From the NCBI GenBank assembly GCA_963781895.1, contig CAWAIM010000035.1, positions 1 to 64,000 on the forward strand: DNA of 64,000 nucleotides, in the 5' to 3' direction. Each line of letters starts with the position of its first letter. The stretch's first letter is position 1. Below, in pieces: positions 35,281 through 44,804 of the stretch. The position numbers and the translations under genes are program-made. A model generated the notes under the pieces. That model made no database searches and had not been told where the DNA came from. It saw only the letters and a program-made list of their open reading frames with translations. Source of the stretch: Roseiarcus sp963781895 (GTDB taxonomy: Bacteria; Pseudomonadota; Alphaproteobacteria; Rhizobiales; Beijerinckiaceae).

Positions 35281-37209
35281 CTACGTCTGCGGTTGTGGCT
35301 CCAGGCCCCCAGCTTCGGGGCCGATCGGGCGGGGCTTGCCGGTCGAGGGGACGGCGGCGCGGGGAGCGGTCGGAGGCTCTCTGTCGGTCGCCGACTCGCG
35401 CACCGGCTTAACGCCCTGCAGCAGCCCGACGATCTCGTCGCCGGTCAGCGTCTCGAACTCCATCAGGCCGGTGGCGAGCGTCTCGAGATCGGCGCGCCTT
35501 TCGGTGAGAATGCGCGTCGCCGTATCGTGGGCTTCCTGCACCAGACGCCTGACCTCCTGGTCGATCGTCTCGGCGGTCGCTTCTGAAATGTTCTGCTGGC
35601 GGCCCATCGAATAGCCGAGGAACACCTCTTCCTGGTTCTCGCCGTACATGACCGTCCCAAGCTTGTCGGAAAAACCGAGACGGGTCACCATGGCGCGGGC
35701 GATCTTGGTGACCTGCTGGATATCGCCGGCGGCGCCTGAGGTCACCTTGTCCTTGCCAAAGACCAGCTCTTCGGCGACCCGGCCGCCCATCGACATCGCC
35801 AGCATGGCGATGAGTTGCTCGAAGCTCTGTGAAATCTGATCGCGCTCGGGCAGCGACTGCACCATGCCGAGCGCGCGGCCGCGCGGGATGATCGTCGCCT
35901 TGTGGATCGGCGTCGAGGCCGGAAGCGAAACGGAAACGAGCGCGTGACCGGCCTCGTGATAGGCGGTCAGCCGCTTTTCCTCTTCGGTCATGATCAGCGT
36001 GCGCCGTTCGGCGCCCATCATGATCTTGTCACGCGAGTCCTCGAACTCCTGACGCGTGACGACACGCTTGCCGCGCCGGGCCGCGAGCAGCGCCGCCTCG
36101 TTGACGAGGTTCATCAGGTCCGCGCCGGAAAAGCCCGGCGTGCCGCGCGCTACGACCTTGAGGTCGACGTCCGGAGCGAGCGGAACCTTGCGAACATGGA
36201 CCTTCAGGATCTTCTCCCGGCCAATGAAATCCGGGTTCGAAATCACGATCTGCCGGTCGAACCGGCCGGGCCGCAGCAGCGCGGGGTCGAGCACGTCAGG
36301 CCGGTTCGTCGCGGCGATGATGATGATGCCCTCGTTCTGCTCGAAGCCGTCCATCTCGACGAGCAGCTGATTGAGCGTCTGTTCGCGTTCATCGTTGCCG
36401 CCGCCGAGCCCGGCGCCGCGATGCCGGCCGACAGCGTCGATTTCATCGATGAAGATGATGCATGGCGCGTTCTTCTTCGCCTGCTCGAACATGTCGCGCA
36501 CGCGGCTCGCGCCTACGCCGACGAACATCTCGACAAAGTCGGAGCCGGAAATGGTGAAGAAGGGCACGTTGGCTTCGCCAGCGACGGCGCGGGCGGTCAG
36601 CGTCTTGCCCGTCCCGGGCGGGCCGACCAGAAGAACGCCGCGCGGGATGCGCCCACCGAGCTTCTGGAACTTCTGCGGATCGCGCAGGAACTCAACGATC
36701 TCCTGCAGGTCTTCCTTGGCCTCGTCCACGCCGGCGACGTCATCAAAGGTGACGCGCCCCTGCGCCTCGGTGAGCAGCTTGGCCTTTGACTTGCCAAAGC
36801 CCATCGCCTTGCCAGCGCCGCCCTGCATCTGCCGGGTCATATAGATCCAGAGGCCGAGGAACAGCAGCACCGGCAAAACACTGGAGACGATCGTAAGAAG
36901 CCAGTTGTTTCCGTCCGACGGAGGCTTGGCCGTAATCGTCACGTCTTTCTTATAGAGGGTCTGGACGAGGCTGGGATCGCTCGGCGCATAAGTCTGAAAT
37001 GCGTGTCCGTCTTTCATATGGCCAGTGATTTCCTGGCCCGCGATCGTGACGTCGCGGATATTGCCGGCGTCGGCGTCGGTCAGCAACTGGCTGAACGTGA
37101 TTTCGCTCGACGGAGCCTTCTGGCCCGGGCTCTGGAACAAAGTCACCAGCGCCAGAACGAGCAGAAAAATGATAACCCAGAGGGCGAAATTTCGGTAATT
37201 CGCGTTCAT
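35281..37209 (-). CDS. ftsH: ATP-dependent zinc metalloprotease FtsH
   Basis: Membrane-bound AAA+ protease of 642 residues for quality control of membrane and short-lived proteins. Two N-terminal membrane segments (residues ~5-23 and ~105-125) flank a periplasmic domain. Walker A is VGPPGTGKTLTARAV, Walker B IIFIDEIDAVGRHRG, and the zinc site AYHEAGHALVSV. The C-terminal ~40 residues are proline-rich, as in alphaproteobacteria. ATG 37209 (MNANYRNFALWVI) has AGGAAG upstream and matches relatives. Its usual upstream partner tilS is not adjacent. Confidence 0.96.
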   Translation of the reverse strand: MNANYRNFALWVIIFLLVLALVTLFQSPGQKAPSSEITFSQLLTDADAGNIRDVTIAGQEITGHMKDGHAFQTYAPSDPSLVQTLYKKDVTITAKPPSDGNNWLLTIVSSVLPVLLFLGLWIYMTRQMQGGAGKAMGFGKSKAKLLTEAQGRVTFDDVAGVDEAKEDLQEIVEFLRDPQKFQKLGGRIPRGVLLVGPPGTGKTLTARAVAGEANVPFFTISGSDFVEMFVGVGASRVRDMFEQAKKNAPCIIFIDEIDAVGRHRGAGLGGGNDEREQTLNQLLVEMDGFEQNEGIIIIAATNRPDVLDPALLRPGRFDRQIVISNPDFIGREKILKVHVRKVPLAPDVDLKVVARGTPGFSGADLMNLVNEAALLAARRGKRVVTRQEFEDSRDKIMMGAERRTLIMTEEEKRLTAYHEAGHALVSVSLPASTPIHKATIIPRGRALGMVQSLPERDQISQSFEQLIAMLAMSMGGRVAEELVFGKDKVTSGAAGDIQQVTKIARAMVTRLGFSDKLGTVMYGENQEEVFLGYSMGRQQNISEATAETIDQEVRRLVQEAHDTATRILTERRADLETLATGLMEFETLTGDEIVGLLQGVKPVRESATDREPPTAPRAAVPSTGKPRPIGPEAGGLEPQPQT

Positions 37210-37395
37210 GGACTTCCTGTGACGGAACGGTCGCATAGGATTTCCCCAGCCTTGCCGATCCTATCCTCCTCGCACATTTAAGCGCGCCTAACCGAATTGC
37301 CAAGAGAACCTTAATTCTCTGAATTGTAAGTGAAGACCACAATTGCAGCCTTTTGGCGGCGCCAGAGCGGGGGATCTACTGAGGCCGGGGAACGG

Positions 37396-39090
37396 TCAGG
37401 CGGTCTTTTCCTCCGCGAGCGCCAATTCCTGCATCATGGCCTGGCGCATAAGGAACTTCTGCGCTTTTCCCGTGACGGTCATCGGGAAAGCCTCGACGAA
37501 GCGCACGTAGCGCGGGGTCTTGTAGTGCGCGATCGAGGCCCGGCAGAAGGCGACGACGTCCTCTTCGCGCAAAGCCGCGCCCTCACGGCGTCGAATCCAT
37601 ACGCAAAGCTCCTCGCCGTACCGACGATCGGGGACGCCGAAAGCCTGAACGTCGGCGATCGCCGGGTGCGTGTAGAGGAATTCTTCGATTTCGCGGGGAT
37701 AGATGTTCTCACCGCCCCGGATGACCATGTCCTTGAGCCGTCCGACAATGTTGCAATAGCCGTCCGCGTCGATTGTCGCCAGGTCGCCGGTGTGCATGTA
37801 GCGCGCTTCGTCGATTGCGCTGGCCGTCGCGACCGGGTCGTCCCAATAGCCGCGCATCACGCTATAGCCGCGAGTGAGCAACTCGCCCGGAACGCCGGGC
37901 GGCGCAATGCGGCCGTCCGCGTCGATGATCTTGACTTCGATGTGAGGCTGGACGCGCCCGACCGTTGAGACCCGTCGCTCCACGGGGTCGTCATAGGCGC
38001 TTTGGAAGCTGACCGGACTCGTCTCGGTCATGCCGTAGGCGATGGTCACTTCGCTCATGTGCATGCGGTCGACCACCCGGCGCATGACCTCGACCGGGCA
38101 GGGCGAGCCAGCCATGATCCCGGTGCGCAGAGTCTTCAGGTCGAAACGGCCGAATTCGGGATGATCGAGCATGGCGATGAACATCATCGGCACGCCGTGC
38201 AGACCGGTGCAGCGCTCCGCCTGAACCGCCTCCAGCGTCGCGAGGGGATCAAAGCCTTCCGACGGGCTCACCATGCACGAGCCGTGGGAGACGCAAGCGA
38301 GATTGCCCAACACCATGCCGAAGCAGTGATAATAGGGGACAGGGATGCAAAGCCGGTCTTCCGGCGTCAGGCGCATGGCCTCGCCGATGAAATAGCCGTT
38401 GTTGACGATGTTGTGATGCGTCAGCGTCGCGCCTTTCGGCGCGCCGGTGGTGCCGGAGGTGAACTGGATGTTGATCGGATCGTCAAACTGGAGGGTCGCG
38501 CCGAAGGCGGCCAGCGCGCTGCGCTCCTCGTTTGTCGCGGGCTTGGCGACATCGTCGAAATTGAGCATGCCCGGCGTCTTGTCGGCGCCGAGGCGAATGA
38601 CGATCTCGAGCTTGCGCAGTCCCGCTGACGTCAGCTTGCCCGGCTCGGCGGCGTCGATCTCGGGCGCGCTCGACCGCAAAGAGGCGAAATAGTCGTTGTT
38701 CTTGTGGCCGGCGCTCAGAATCAGCGCCTTGCAGCCGGATTTCTTCATCGCGTAGTCGAATTCATGGGCGCGATAGGCAGGATTGATATTGACGAGGATG
38801 AGTCCCGCCAGCGCGGCGCCGAACTGCGCCAGCACCCATTCGCTGTTGTTGGCCGACCAGATGCCGACGCGGTCGCCCGTTTGCAGGCCGAGCGCGCGCA
38901 GGCCGACTGCGAGATCTTCGGAGCGGCGCAGGAGATCGGCGTAAGTCCAACGCACGCCCTGATGGCGGACGACCAGCGCGGGCCTTTGCGGGCCTTCGTC
39001 GACCGTTCGGCGCAAGAGCGCCCCGATCGTCTCGCCGAGCAGCGGCGTCGAACTCGCGCCGTGAACGTAGGATTGCATGAGAGGGGTCAT
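37396..39090 (-). CDS. acyl-CoA synthetase (AMP-binding protein)
   Basis: ATP-dependent CoA ligase of 564 residues for fatty or other carboxylic acids. The AMP-binding signature is IQFTSGTTGAPKGATLTHHN. TIAYGMTETSPVSFQ, YMHTGDLATIDADGY and the C-terminal lysine motif MTVTGKAQKFLMRQ complete the adenylation domain. It resembles the medium/long-chain group often called fatty-acyl-CoA synthase. The substrate cannot be fixed. The gene is leftward, downstream of the ybbA-ybbP pair, with a 75-base gap. Confidence 0.92.
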   Translation of the reverse strand: MTPLMQSYVHGASSTPLLGETIGALLRRTVDEGPQRPALVVRHQGVRWTYADLLRRSEDLAVGLRALGLQTGDRVGIWSANNSEWVLAQFGAALAGLILVNINPAYRAHEFDYAMKKSGCKALILSAGHKNNDYFASLRSSAPEIDAAEPGKLTSAGLRKLEIVIRLGADKTPGMLNFDDVAKPATNEERSALAAFGATLQFDDPINIQFTSGTTGAPKGATLTHHNIVNNGYFIGEAMRLTPEDRLCIPVPYYHCFGMVLGNLACVSHGSCMVSPSEGFDPLATLEAVQAERCTGLHGVPMMFIAMLDHPEFGRFDLKTLRTGIMAGSPCPVEVMRRVVDRMHMSEVTIAYGMTETSPVSFQSAYDDPVERRVSTVGRVQPHIEVKIIDADGRIAPPGVPGELLTRGYSVMRGYWDDPVATASAIDEARYMHTGDLATIDADGYCNIVGRLKDMVIRGGENIYPREIEEFLYTHPAIADVQAFGVPDRRYGEELCVWIRRREGAALREEDVVAFCRASIAHYKTPRYVRFVEAFPMTVTGKAQKFLMRQAMMQELALAEEKTA

Positions 39091-39165
39091 GGCGTTCGCT
39101 CCCTATTCTCGTTCGACCGTGATCGCCCCAGGCGGCCGCGCGGCGTCCTGTCTGCCCGTCTCCTA

Positions 39166-41742
39166 TCACAATTCGCGCAGGAAGGCCGCCGGCTTCTGGC
39201 TGAGGATGCGCCAGGCGCCGATCATGCCAAGCCCGACAGTCAGCGCAAGGCCCCCGCCCGCCGCCGCAAGCGTCGGCGGCCATTCGAACACGAAATCGAA
39301 CTGCATGATGCGTCCGACCACCCAGTAGGCGGTCAGCGCTCCCGCGCCGACTCCGAAAACGGCCGTCGCCGCGCCAAGAAGCGCATATTCGATCAGGAAC
39401 ATCGCGATCAGCCGAGATCGCGTCGCTCCGAGGATCTTGAGGATCGTGGCGTCGGCCAGGCGCGCCCTGCGATTGGCGGCAAGCGCGCTTGCGAGCACCA
39501 GCGCCGACGTCAGAAGCGCGACGCCGGTCGCCGCGCGGATCGCCAACGCCAGCTTGGCGACGAGCGTCTCGACGCTTTCGAGCGCGTCGCGCACCCTGAC
39601 GCTGACGACATCGGGAAAATCGTGCGCCGTCGCGCGCAGGAGCGCGATCTCGTGGTCCGGCCCGTCGCTCGCCGGCAGAGAGGCGGAGACCAAGGCGCTG
39701 TAGGGCGCGCCTCTGAAGGCGTTGGGCGAATAGACCAACACAAAATTGATCGCGAAGCTGCGCCAGTTGACCTTGCGCAGATTTGCGATCTTCGCTGCGA
39801 TGTCGCGCCCCAGCACGTTGACGACGACCGTGTCGCCGATCGCCAAACCAAGACCCTCCGCCACCTCCTTCTCCATCGAGACGAGCGGCGGCCCGGAATA
39901 ATCGCTCGGCCACCATTCGCCCGCGACGACCTCCGAGCCTTGCGGCGGTTTGGCGGAGAAAGTGACGCCCCGGTCGCCCTCGAGCGCCCAGGCGACGCCG
40001 TCGCGAGGCTTGACCGCTTCAACGGGCTTTTCGCCGATCCTCACAAAACGGCCGCGCAGCATCGGCGTCTCGGAAATCTTGGCGCCAGGCGCCTGGCGCC
40101 TCAGGAAATCGAGGAATGCGCCGACGTCAGCGCTTCGCACGTCGAGGAAGAAGAAGCTCGGCGTGACGCCTGGGTCGGCCTGTCGAAGCTCGGCGCGCAT
40201 GTTGAAGTCGATCAGCGTCAGCGCAACCAACGCCGCAAGTCCGAGGCCGAGCGACAGCACGACCGAGGACGTCAGCGCCCCCGGCCGGTGGATCGCCGCG
40301 AGCGCCATGCGCAACTCGACGACACGGGTTGCGGGCGCGTTGCGGGCCAGGAACGCGATCGCCAGAGCCACGATGCGCAGCACGAGGAAGGCGGCGAGGG
40401 TCGCTCCCGCGACGGTGGCCGCGACCGACCGCTGGGGGCTCGTTGCGATCGCCAGCCCGACCAGCGCCGCCCCGGCCAAGGCTGAGCCGACGAAATAGCG
40501 CTTGGGAGGCCGACCCTGGCGCTCTTCAGCGAGATCGCGGAAGAGGGTGGTGACAGGCAGGTCGTGCGCCCGTCCAAGGGGCAGGATCGAGAATGCGAGC
40601 GCGGTCAGAAGCCCGTAGACGAGGCCGAGCAATATGACGTCCCACCGGACTGACGGCGACAGCGGGATAGGCAACAGCGAGCCGAACAGCCGATCGACGA
40701 TGAACGGAATCGCCGCGCCCAGCGCCGCCCCGGCGATCGCGCCGAGCAACGCGACAGTGAGGAACTCGACCAGGGAGAGCAAGACCACGCTCGTTCCTGT
40801 CGCCCCGATCGCCTTCAGCACCGCAAGCGTTGCGCGTTTGCGCTCGACAAAGCCATGCGCCGCGTTGGCGACGCCGACTCCCCCGACGACGAGCGACAAC
40901 AGGCCGGCCAAGGTCAGGAACTCGGCGAAGCGGTCGAGGTCGCGGCTGAAACCGGGCGAGACGGCGAGACGCGAACGCGCCTCCCAGCCGGCCTGGGGAA
41001 AAGCTTGCTTAGCCCTGCCGAGGAAGGCTGTAACCGCGGCCTCGTCTGGCGCGCCGCCTTTCCCGCTCATGATGACCCGGGTCGTCCAGCGCACCAGCGA
41101 TCCGGGTTGCACCAGCCCCGTCGCCTCGAGCGCAGCCTGCGAGATGAGCATTCGAGGCCCCAGCCCGACGCCAGCGGCCAAACGATCCGGCTCGCTTTTC
41201 ACGACGGCGCGGAGCAAGAATTTCGCTTGACCCAGCCGCACGACGTCGCCGAGCTTCAGATTGAGGCGGGCGAACAGGGCGTCTTCCGCCGCCGCGCCGA
41301 AAACGCCGTCCTTTTCCGCGAGGGCCTGAGCCGGCGACACCGGCGGCGCGAAAACCGCGGCGCCGATGCGCGGCCAGGACGGCTCGACGGCCTTGACCTC
41401 GACCAGCGCTGCGTCCCCGCTCTCGGTTCGGGCCATTGCGCGCATTGTTGCGATCGTCGACAGCGAGCCGTAGCCCTCGAGGAAAGCCTGCTCGTCGGGC
41501 GCGAGGCGGCGGTGGATAAGCGAGAAGGAGGCGTCGCCGCCGAGAATGACGCGACCCTCGCGCCCCAGGCCGTCGTCGAGCGCCCGCGCCAGGCTTTCGA
41601 CGCCGACGATCGCCGCGACTCCGAGCGCAATGCAGAGCAGAAGGATGCGTAAGCCCGCAAGACCTCCGCGCAGATCGCGCAGGGCGAAGCGCACGATCGG
41701 CGGGCGGCCGGAGGCTCGAGGGAACTCGGCCGCCGCATTCAT
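39166..41742 (-). CDS. ybbP: ABC transporter permease, YbbP-like
   Basis: An 858-residue membrane protein with two FtsX/MacB-core repeats: an N-terminal membrane segment (LRILLLCIALGVAAIVGVES), a large periplasmic part, three to four central segments (LLSLVVGGVGVANAAHGFVE and VVLLSLVEFLTVALLGAIAG), and a matching C-terminal set. It resembles E. coli YbbP, the partner of YbbA. The start overlaps the stop of the ATPase gene (ATGA). The substrate is not known for this family. Related systems extract or move lipophilic molecules. Confidence 0.9.
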   Translation of the reverse strand: MNAAAEFPRASGRPPIVRFALRDLRGGLAGLRILLLCIALGVAAIVGVESLARALDDGLGREGRVILGGDASFSLIHRRLAPDEQAFLEGYGSLSTIATMRAMARTESGDAALVEVKAVEPSWPRIGAAVFAPPVSPAQALAEKDGVFGAAAEDALFARLNLKLGDVVRLGQAKFLLRAVVKSEPDRLAAGVGLGPRMLISQAALEATGLVQPGSLVRWTTRVIMSGKGGAPDEAAVTAFLGRAKQAFPQAGWEARSRLAVSPGFSRDLDRFAEFLTLAGLLSLVVGGVGVANAAHGFVERKRATLAVLKAIGATGTSVVLLSLVEFLTVALLGAIAGAALGAAIPFIVDRLFGSLLPIPLSPSVRWDVILLGLVYGLLTALAFSILPLGRAHDLPVTTLFRDLAEERQGRPPKRYFVGSALAGAALVGLAIATSPQRSVAATVAGATLAAFLVLRIVALAIAFLARNAPATRVVELRMALAAIHRPGALTSSVVLSLGLGLAALVALTLIDFNMRAELRQADPGVTPSFFFLDVRSADVGAFLDFLRRQAPGAKISETPMLRGRFVRIGEKPVEAVKPRDGVAWALEGDRGVTFSAKPPQGSEVVAGEWWPSDYSGPPLVSMEKEVAEGLGLAIGDTVVVNVLGRDIAAKIANLRKVNWRSFAINFVLVYSPNAFRGAPYSALVSASLPASDGPDHEIALLRATAHDFPDVVSVRVRDALESVETLVAKLALAIRAATGVALLTSALVLASALAANRRARLADATILKILGATRSRLIAMFLIEYALLGAATAVFGVGAGALTAYWVVGRIMQFDFVFEWPPTLAAAGGGLALTVGLGMIGAWRILSQKPAAFLREL

Positions 41743-42434
41743 GCCGACACGGGAAGGGGCGCTGCGTCCTCCAGCGCGCCTGAGCGCATCCGGATCAGGC
41801 GGTCGCATCGCGACGCCAGCGCCGGATCGTGGGTGACGAGCGCCAGCGTCGCGCCGCGACGCGCCGGCAAATCGAACACCAGGTCCATGATCGCGCGGCC
41901 AGTCGCCTCATCGAGATTGCCCGTCGGCTCATCGGCGATCAGCAGCGAAGGGCGTGGGCAGAGCGCGCGAGCGAGAGCCACGCGCTGCTGTTCGCCTCCC
42001 GAAAGCTGGGCCGGATAGTGGCTGAGCCGATCGCTCAGCCCCACCTGCTCCAGTTCGATCCTGGCGCGCGTCATTGCGTCGCTCGCGCCGGCGAGCTCCA
42101 GGGGCGCAGCGACATTCTCGAGCGCGGTCATGGTCGCAATGAGGTGAAAGGACTGGAAGACGATGCCGACGCGCGCGCCACGAAATCGCGCCAGCGCGTC
42201 CTCGTTCATTGCGCCGAGATTGACGCCGTCGATCTCGACTTCGCCTTTATCGGGCCGCTCCAATCCGGCCATGATCATCAGGAGCGTCGATTTGCCGGAG
42301 CCGGAGGCGCCGACAATGCCGACCGCCTCGCCTTTGGCGATTGTCAGAGCGACGTCGCGCAAGATATGCACGCGGGCGGCGCCTCGGCCCAGGCTGAGAT
42401 CGACGCCGCGCATCGCGACCGCGGGGAGGGTCAT
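41739..42434 (-). CDS. ybbA: ABC transporter ATP-binding protein, YbbA-like
   Basis: A 231-residue ATPase of the LolD/MacB type: Walker A GASGSGKSTLLMI, the diagnostic VFQSFHLIATMTALENV, signature LSGGEQQRVALARAL and Walker B LLIADEPTGNLDEATG. It energises the FtsX-like permease that follows. ATG 42434 fits the family. The tesA gene diverges from it with only one base between the two start codons, as in the conserved tesA/ybbAP neighbourhood of other proteobacteria. Confidence 0.93.
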   Translation of the reverse strand: MTLPAVAMRGVDLSLGRGAARVHILRDVALTIAKGEAVGIVGASGSGKSTLLMIMAGLERPDKGEVEIDGVNLGAMNEDALARFRGARVGIVFQSFHLIATMTALENVAAPLELAGASDAMTRARIELEQVGLSDRLSHYPAQLSGGEQQRVALARALCPRPSLLIADEPTGNLDEATGRAIMDLVFDLPARRGATLALVTHDPALASRCDRLIRMRSGALEDAAPLPVSA

Positions 42435-42435
42435 A

Positions 42436-43104
42436 GTGTCGGGATTCCTCAAGGCAGGGTCGCCCTCATATGGGCATTTGCGGCTCTGCGTCCAGGCGCT
42501 GGCGCTTATCGCGGCTTTGGCGCACGCCGAGCCAGCTGGCGCACGCGCGCTACGCATCGTCGTGCTGGGCGACAGCCTGACCGCCGGGCTCGGCCTGCCC
42601 CCCGGCAAGGCGTTTCCGGACCGGCTCCAGGCCGCGCTACGCGCCAAGGGTCAAGACGTGGATGTCGTTAACGCCGGCGTCTCCGGCGATACCGCGGCGG
42701 ACGGACTTGCTCGCTATGAATGGGCGGTTCCGGCGGATGCGGGAGCGCTGATCGTCGAATTCGGCGCCAATGACATGTTGCGGGGCCTGCCGCCCGAGTT
42801 GACAGAACGGGCGCTCGCGGCGATTTTGGCCAAGGCGCGCGCCGCCCATCTGCCGACCCTCATCGCCGGCATGCGCGCCGCCCCCAATCTTGGCGCCGAC
42901 TACGGACGTGATTTCGCCGCGATCTATCCCGCATTGGCCGAAAGCTATGATGCTCGGCTTTATCCATTCTTCCTTGACGGCGTGGCCGGCGACGCGAAGC
43001 TGAACCAAAAAGACGGCATGCATCCGACCGCCGCGGGAGTGGACGTCATCGTCGCCCGGATCCTGCCCGCGGTCGAGGAACTCATCAACCGCGTCAAACC
43101 GTAA
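42436..43104 (+). CDS. tesA: arylesterase / lysophospholipase L1-like, TesA family
   Basis: SGNH-fold serine esterase of 222 residues. The four blocks are visible: VVLGDSLTAGLG with the nucleophilic Ser, NAGVSGDTAADG with Gly, EFGANDMLRG with Asn, and KDGMHPTAAGVDVI with the catalytic Asp-His. The N-terminus contains a signal-like hydrophobic stretch (RLCVQALALIAALAHAEPAG), so it is probably periplasmic. I used GTG 42436 as start; TTG 42478 would give a shorter, more usual signal peptide. It is divergent from ybbA. Confidence 0.88.
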   Translation: MSGFLKAGSPSYGHLRLCVQALALIAALAHAEPAGARALRIVVLGDSLTAGLGLPPGKAFPDRLQAALRAKGQDVDVVNAGVSGDTAADGLARYEWAVPADAGALIVEFGANDMLRGLPPELTERALAAILAKARAAHLPTLIAGMRAAPNLGADYGRDFAAIYPALAESYDARLYPFFLDGVAGDAKLNQKDGMHPTAAGVDVIVARILPAVEELINRVKP

Positions 43105-43248
43105 GCGCGGCGCGCGCCTCAACGGCGGCGGAGGGCGAGCCGACGCGACCTTGGGCGACCTTCGCCCTTGCGCTTCAGACCCGCTCTGCCCTAGCAAAGC
43201 GCCGTTGGCGCGCCACCATGGGATGAGCGAGCCTCGAATGGAGTCCCG

Positions 43249-44112
43249 ATGTCGGGCGCGCGCTATATCCTCACTCTGTCTTGCGTCAATCGCCCCGGCA
43301 TAGTCGCTAGGGTTTCGACCGCGCTCTTCGACGGCGGCTTCAACATTCTCGATGCGCAGCAATTCGACGACACCCAGACTGGCAGCTTCTTCATGCGGGT
43401 CGTGTTCAATGCGGCCAAGGCCGAGTTGGACGTCGCGGTCATAGGCGAGACTTTCAAGGCGATCGCCGCCGATTTCGTCATGACCTGGTCCATGCGCCCG
43501 GCCGATCAGCGCAAGCGGGTCGCGCTCGTGGTCTCACGCTTTGACCATTGTCTCGTCGATTTGCTGTACCGCTGGCGCGGCGGCGAATTGCCGATGGACC
43601 CGGTCGCGATCATCGCCAACCATCCGCGTGAGACTTACGCCCACATCGACTTCGGCGACATCCCCTTCCACTATCTGCCCGTCACCCGGCAAACCAAGAT
43701 GGAACAGGAAGCCCAGGCGTGGGAGGTCGTCAAATCGAGCAGGGCCGATCTCGTGGTGCTGGCGCGCTATATGCAGATTTTGTCGGACGGTTTCGCCGCC
43801 AAGCTGCAGGGGCGCTGCGTCAATATCCACCATTCCTTCCTGCCCGGCTTCAAGGGCGCCAAGCCCTACCACCAGGCGCACGAGCGCGGCGTCAAGCTCA
43901 TCGGGGCGACGGCGCATTTCGTCACCGCCGATCTCGATGAAGGCCCGATCATCGAACAGGATGTCGAGCGCATCAGCCACCGCGATACGCCGGAGGATCT
44001 GGTGCGCAAGGGGCGCGACATCGAGAGGCGGGTGCTCGCCCGCGCCATCGCCAACGTACTGGAAGATCGCGTGCTGCTGAATCACGGAAAGACCGTGGTG
44101 TTCGCGGGATAG
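43249..44112 (+). CDS. purU: formyltetrahydrofolate deformylase
   Basis: Hydrolyses 10-formyl-THF to formate and THF; 287 residues. An ACT domain at residues 1-75 (YILTLSCVNRPGIVARVSTA) precedes the formyl transferase domain (VALVVSRFDHCLVDLLYRW, NHPRETYAHIDFGDIPFHYL, NIHHSFLPGFKGAKPYHQAH with the catalytic His). The C-terminal Asp region ADLDEGPIIEQDVERISHRD is intact. In methylotrophs this enzyme supports C1 flux as well as purine synthesis. It stands alone. Confidence 0.95.
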   Translation: MSGARYILTLSCVNRPGIVARVSTALFDGGFNILDAQQFDDTQTGSFFMRVVFNAAKAELDVAVIGETFKAIAADFVMTWSMRPADQRKRVALVVSRFDHCLVDLLYRWRGGELPMDPVAIIANHPRETYAHIDFGDIPFHYLPVTRQTKMEQEAQAWEVVKSSRADLVVLARYMQILSDGFAAKLQGRCVNIHHSFLPGFKGAKPYHQAHERGVKLIGATAHFVTADLDEGPIIEQDVERISHRDTPEDLVRKGRDIERRVLARAIANVLEDRVLLNHGKTVVFAG

Positions 44113-44266
44113 GCGAAGCCAGCCTGCCGGCCGAAGGACACGGACCGCCGCGGCGGCCTCATGTGGGGCCGAAGCGGTCCAGCCGTAACGCCGACTGTAG
44201 CGCCCGCGAACAAGGGCTTGCCGGCGACTTCGTCGGCTGTGATAGGATCGCCGCAAGGAGGACCAC

Positions 44267-44674
44267 ATGGACCAAGGCCGTTTCCCGGTCACGCACACCG
44301 AAGCCGAGTGGAGAGCGATCCTTTCTTCCGAGCAGTACGCCGTGATGCGCGAACACGGCACCGAGCGGCCGGGCAGCTGCGCGCTCAACTACGAGAAGCG
44401 CCCGGGCGTGTTCGCTTGCGCGGGGTGTGGGCAACCCCTGTTCGAGAGTAGGACCAAGTTCGAGAGCGGCACCGGCTGGCCGAGCTTCAACACGCCCGTC
44501 GAGGGTTCGGTCGAAACGACGACCGACCGCAGCTTGGGCATGACCCGCACCGAGGTGCACTGCGCCCGCTGCGGGTCGCATCTCGGCCACGTGTTTCCTG
44601 ACGGTCCGCCCCCGACCGGGCTGCGTTACTGCATCAACGGCGTGGCGACGAATTTCACCCCGGCCGCGGAATGA
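44267..44674 (+). CDS. msrB: peptide-methionine (R)-S-oxide reductase MsrB
   Basis: Repairs methionine-R-sulfoxide in proteins; 135 residues. Two zinc-type CxxC pairs are present (FACAGCGQPLF and HCARCGSHLGHVFPDG) and the catalytic RYCINGVA is at the C-terminus. TGWPSFNTPV is the conserved substrate motif. AAGGAGGA precedes ATG 44267 at good distance. There is no signal peptide, so it acts in the cytoplasm. Confidence 0.95.
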   Translation: MDQGRFPVTHTEAEWRAILSSEQYAVMREHGTERPGSCALNYEKRPGVFACAGCGQPLFESRTKFESGTGWPSFNTPVEGSVETTTDRSLGMTRTEVHCARCGSHLGHVFPDGPPPTGLRYCINGVATNFTPAAE

Positions 44675-44804
44675 TGCGGCGGCGAGACGCAAGAAGGCGG
44701 ATGCGCCGTTCTGACCCGCGTTCGTCATGGACCGGCAAGCGTGCCTCCAGCCGAAGCATGGATCGGCGCTTGCCCGGTCGTGGCGAAACGCGGGCTAGAG
44801 CCGC

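Noticed and set aside
38704..40485. Long rightward open frame (593 codons) opposite the acyl-CoA synthetase and ybbP
   Set aside because: Charged low-complexity translation rich in Arg, Asp and His with no recognisable domain; the leftward genes are clearly real.
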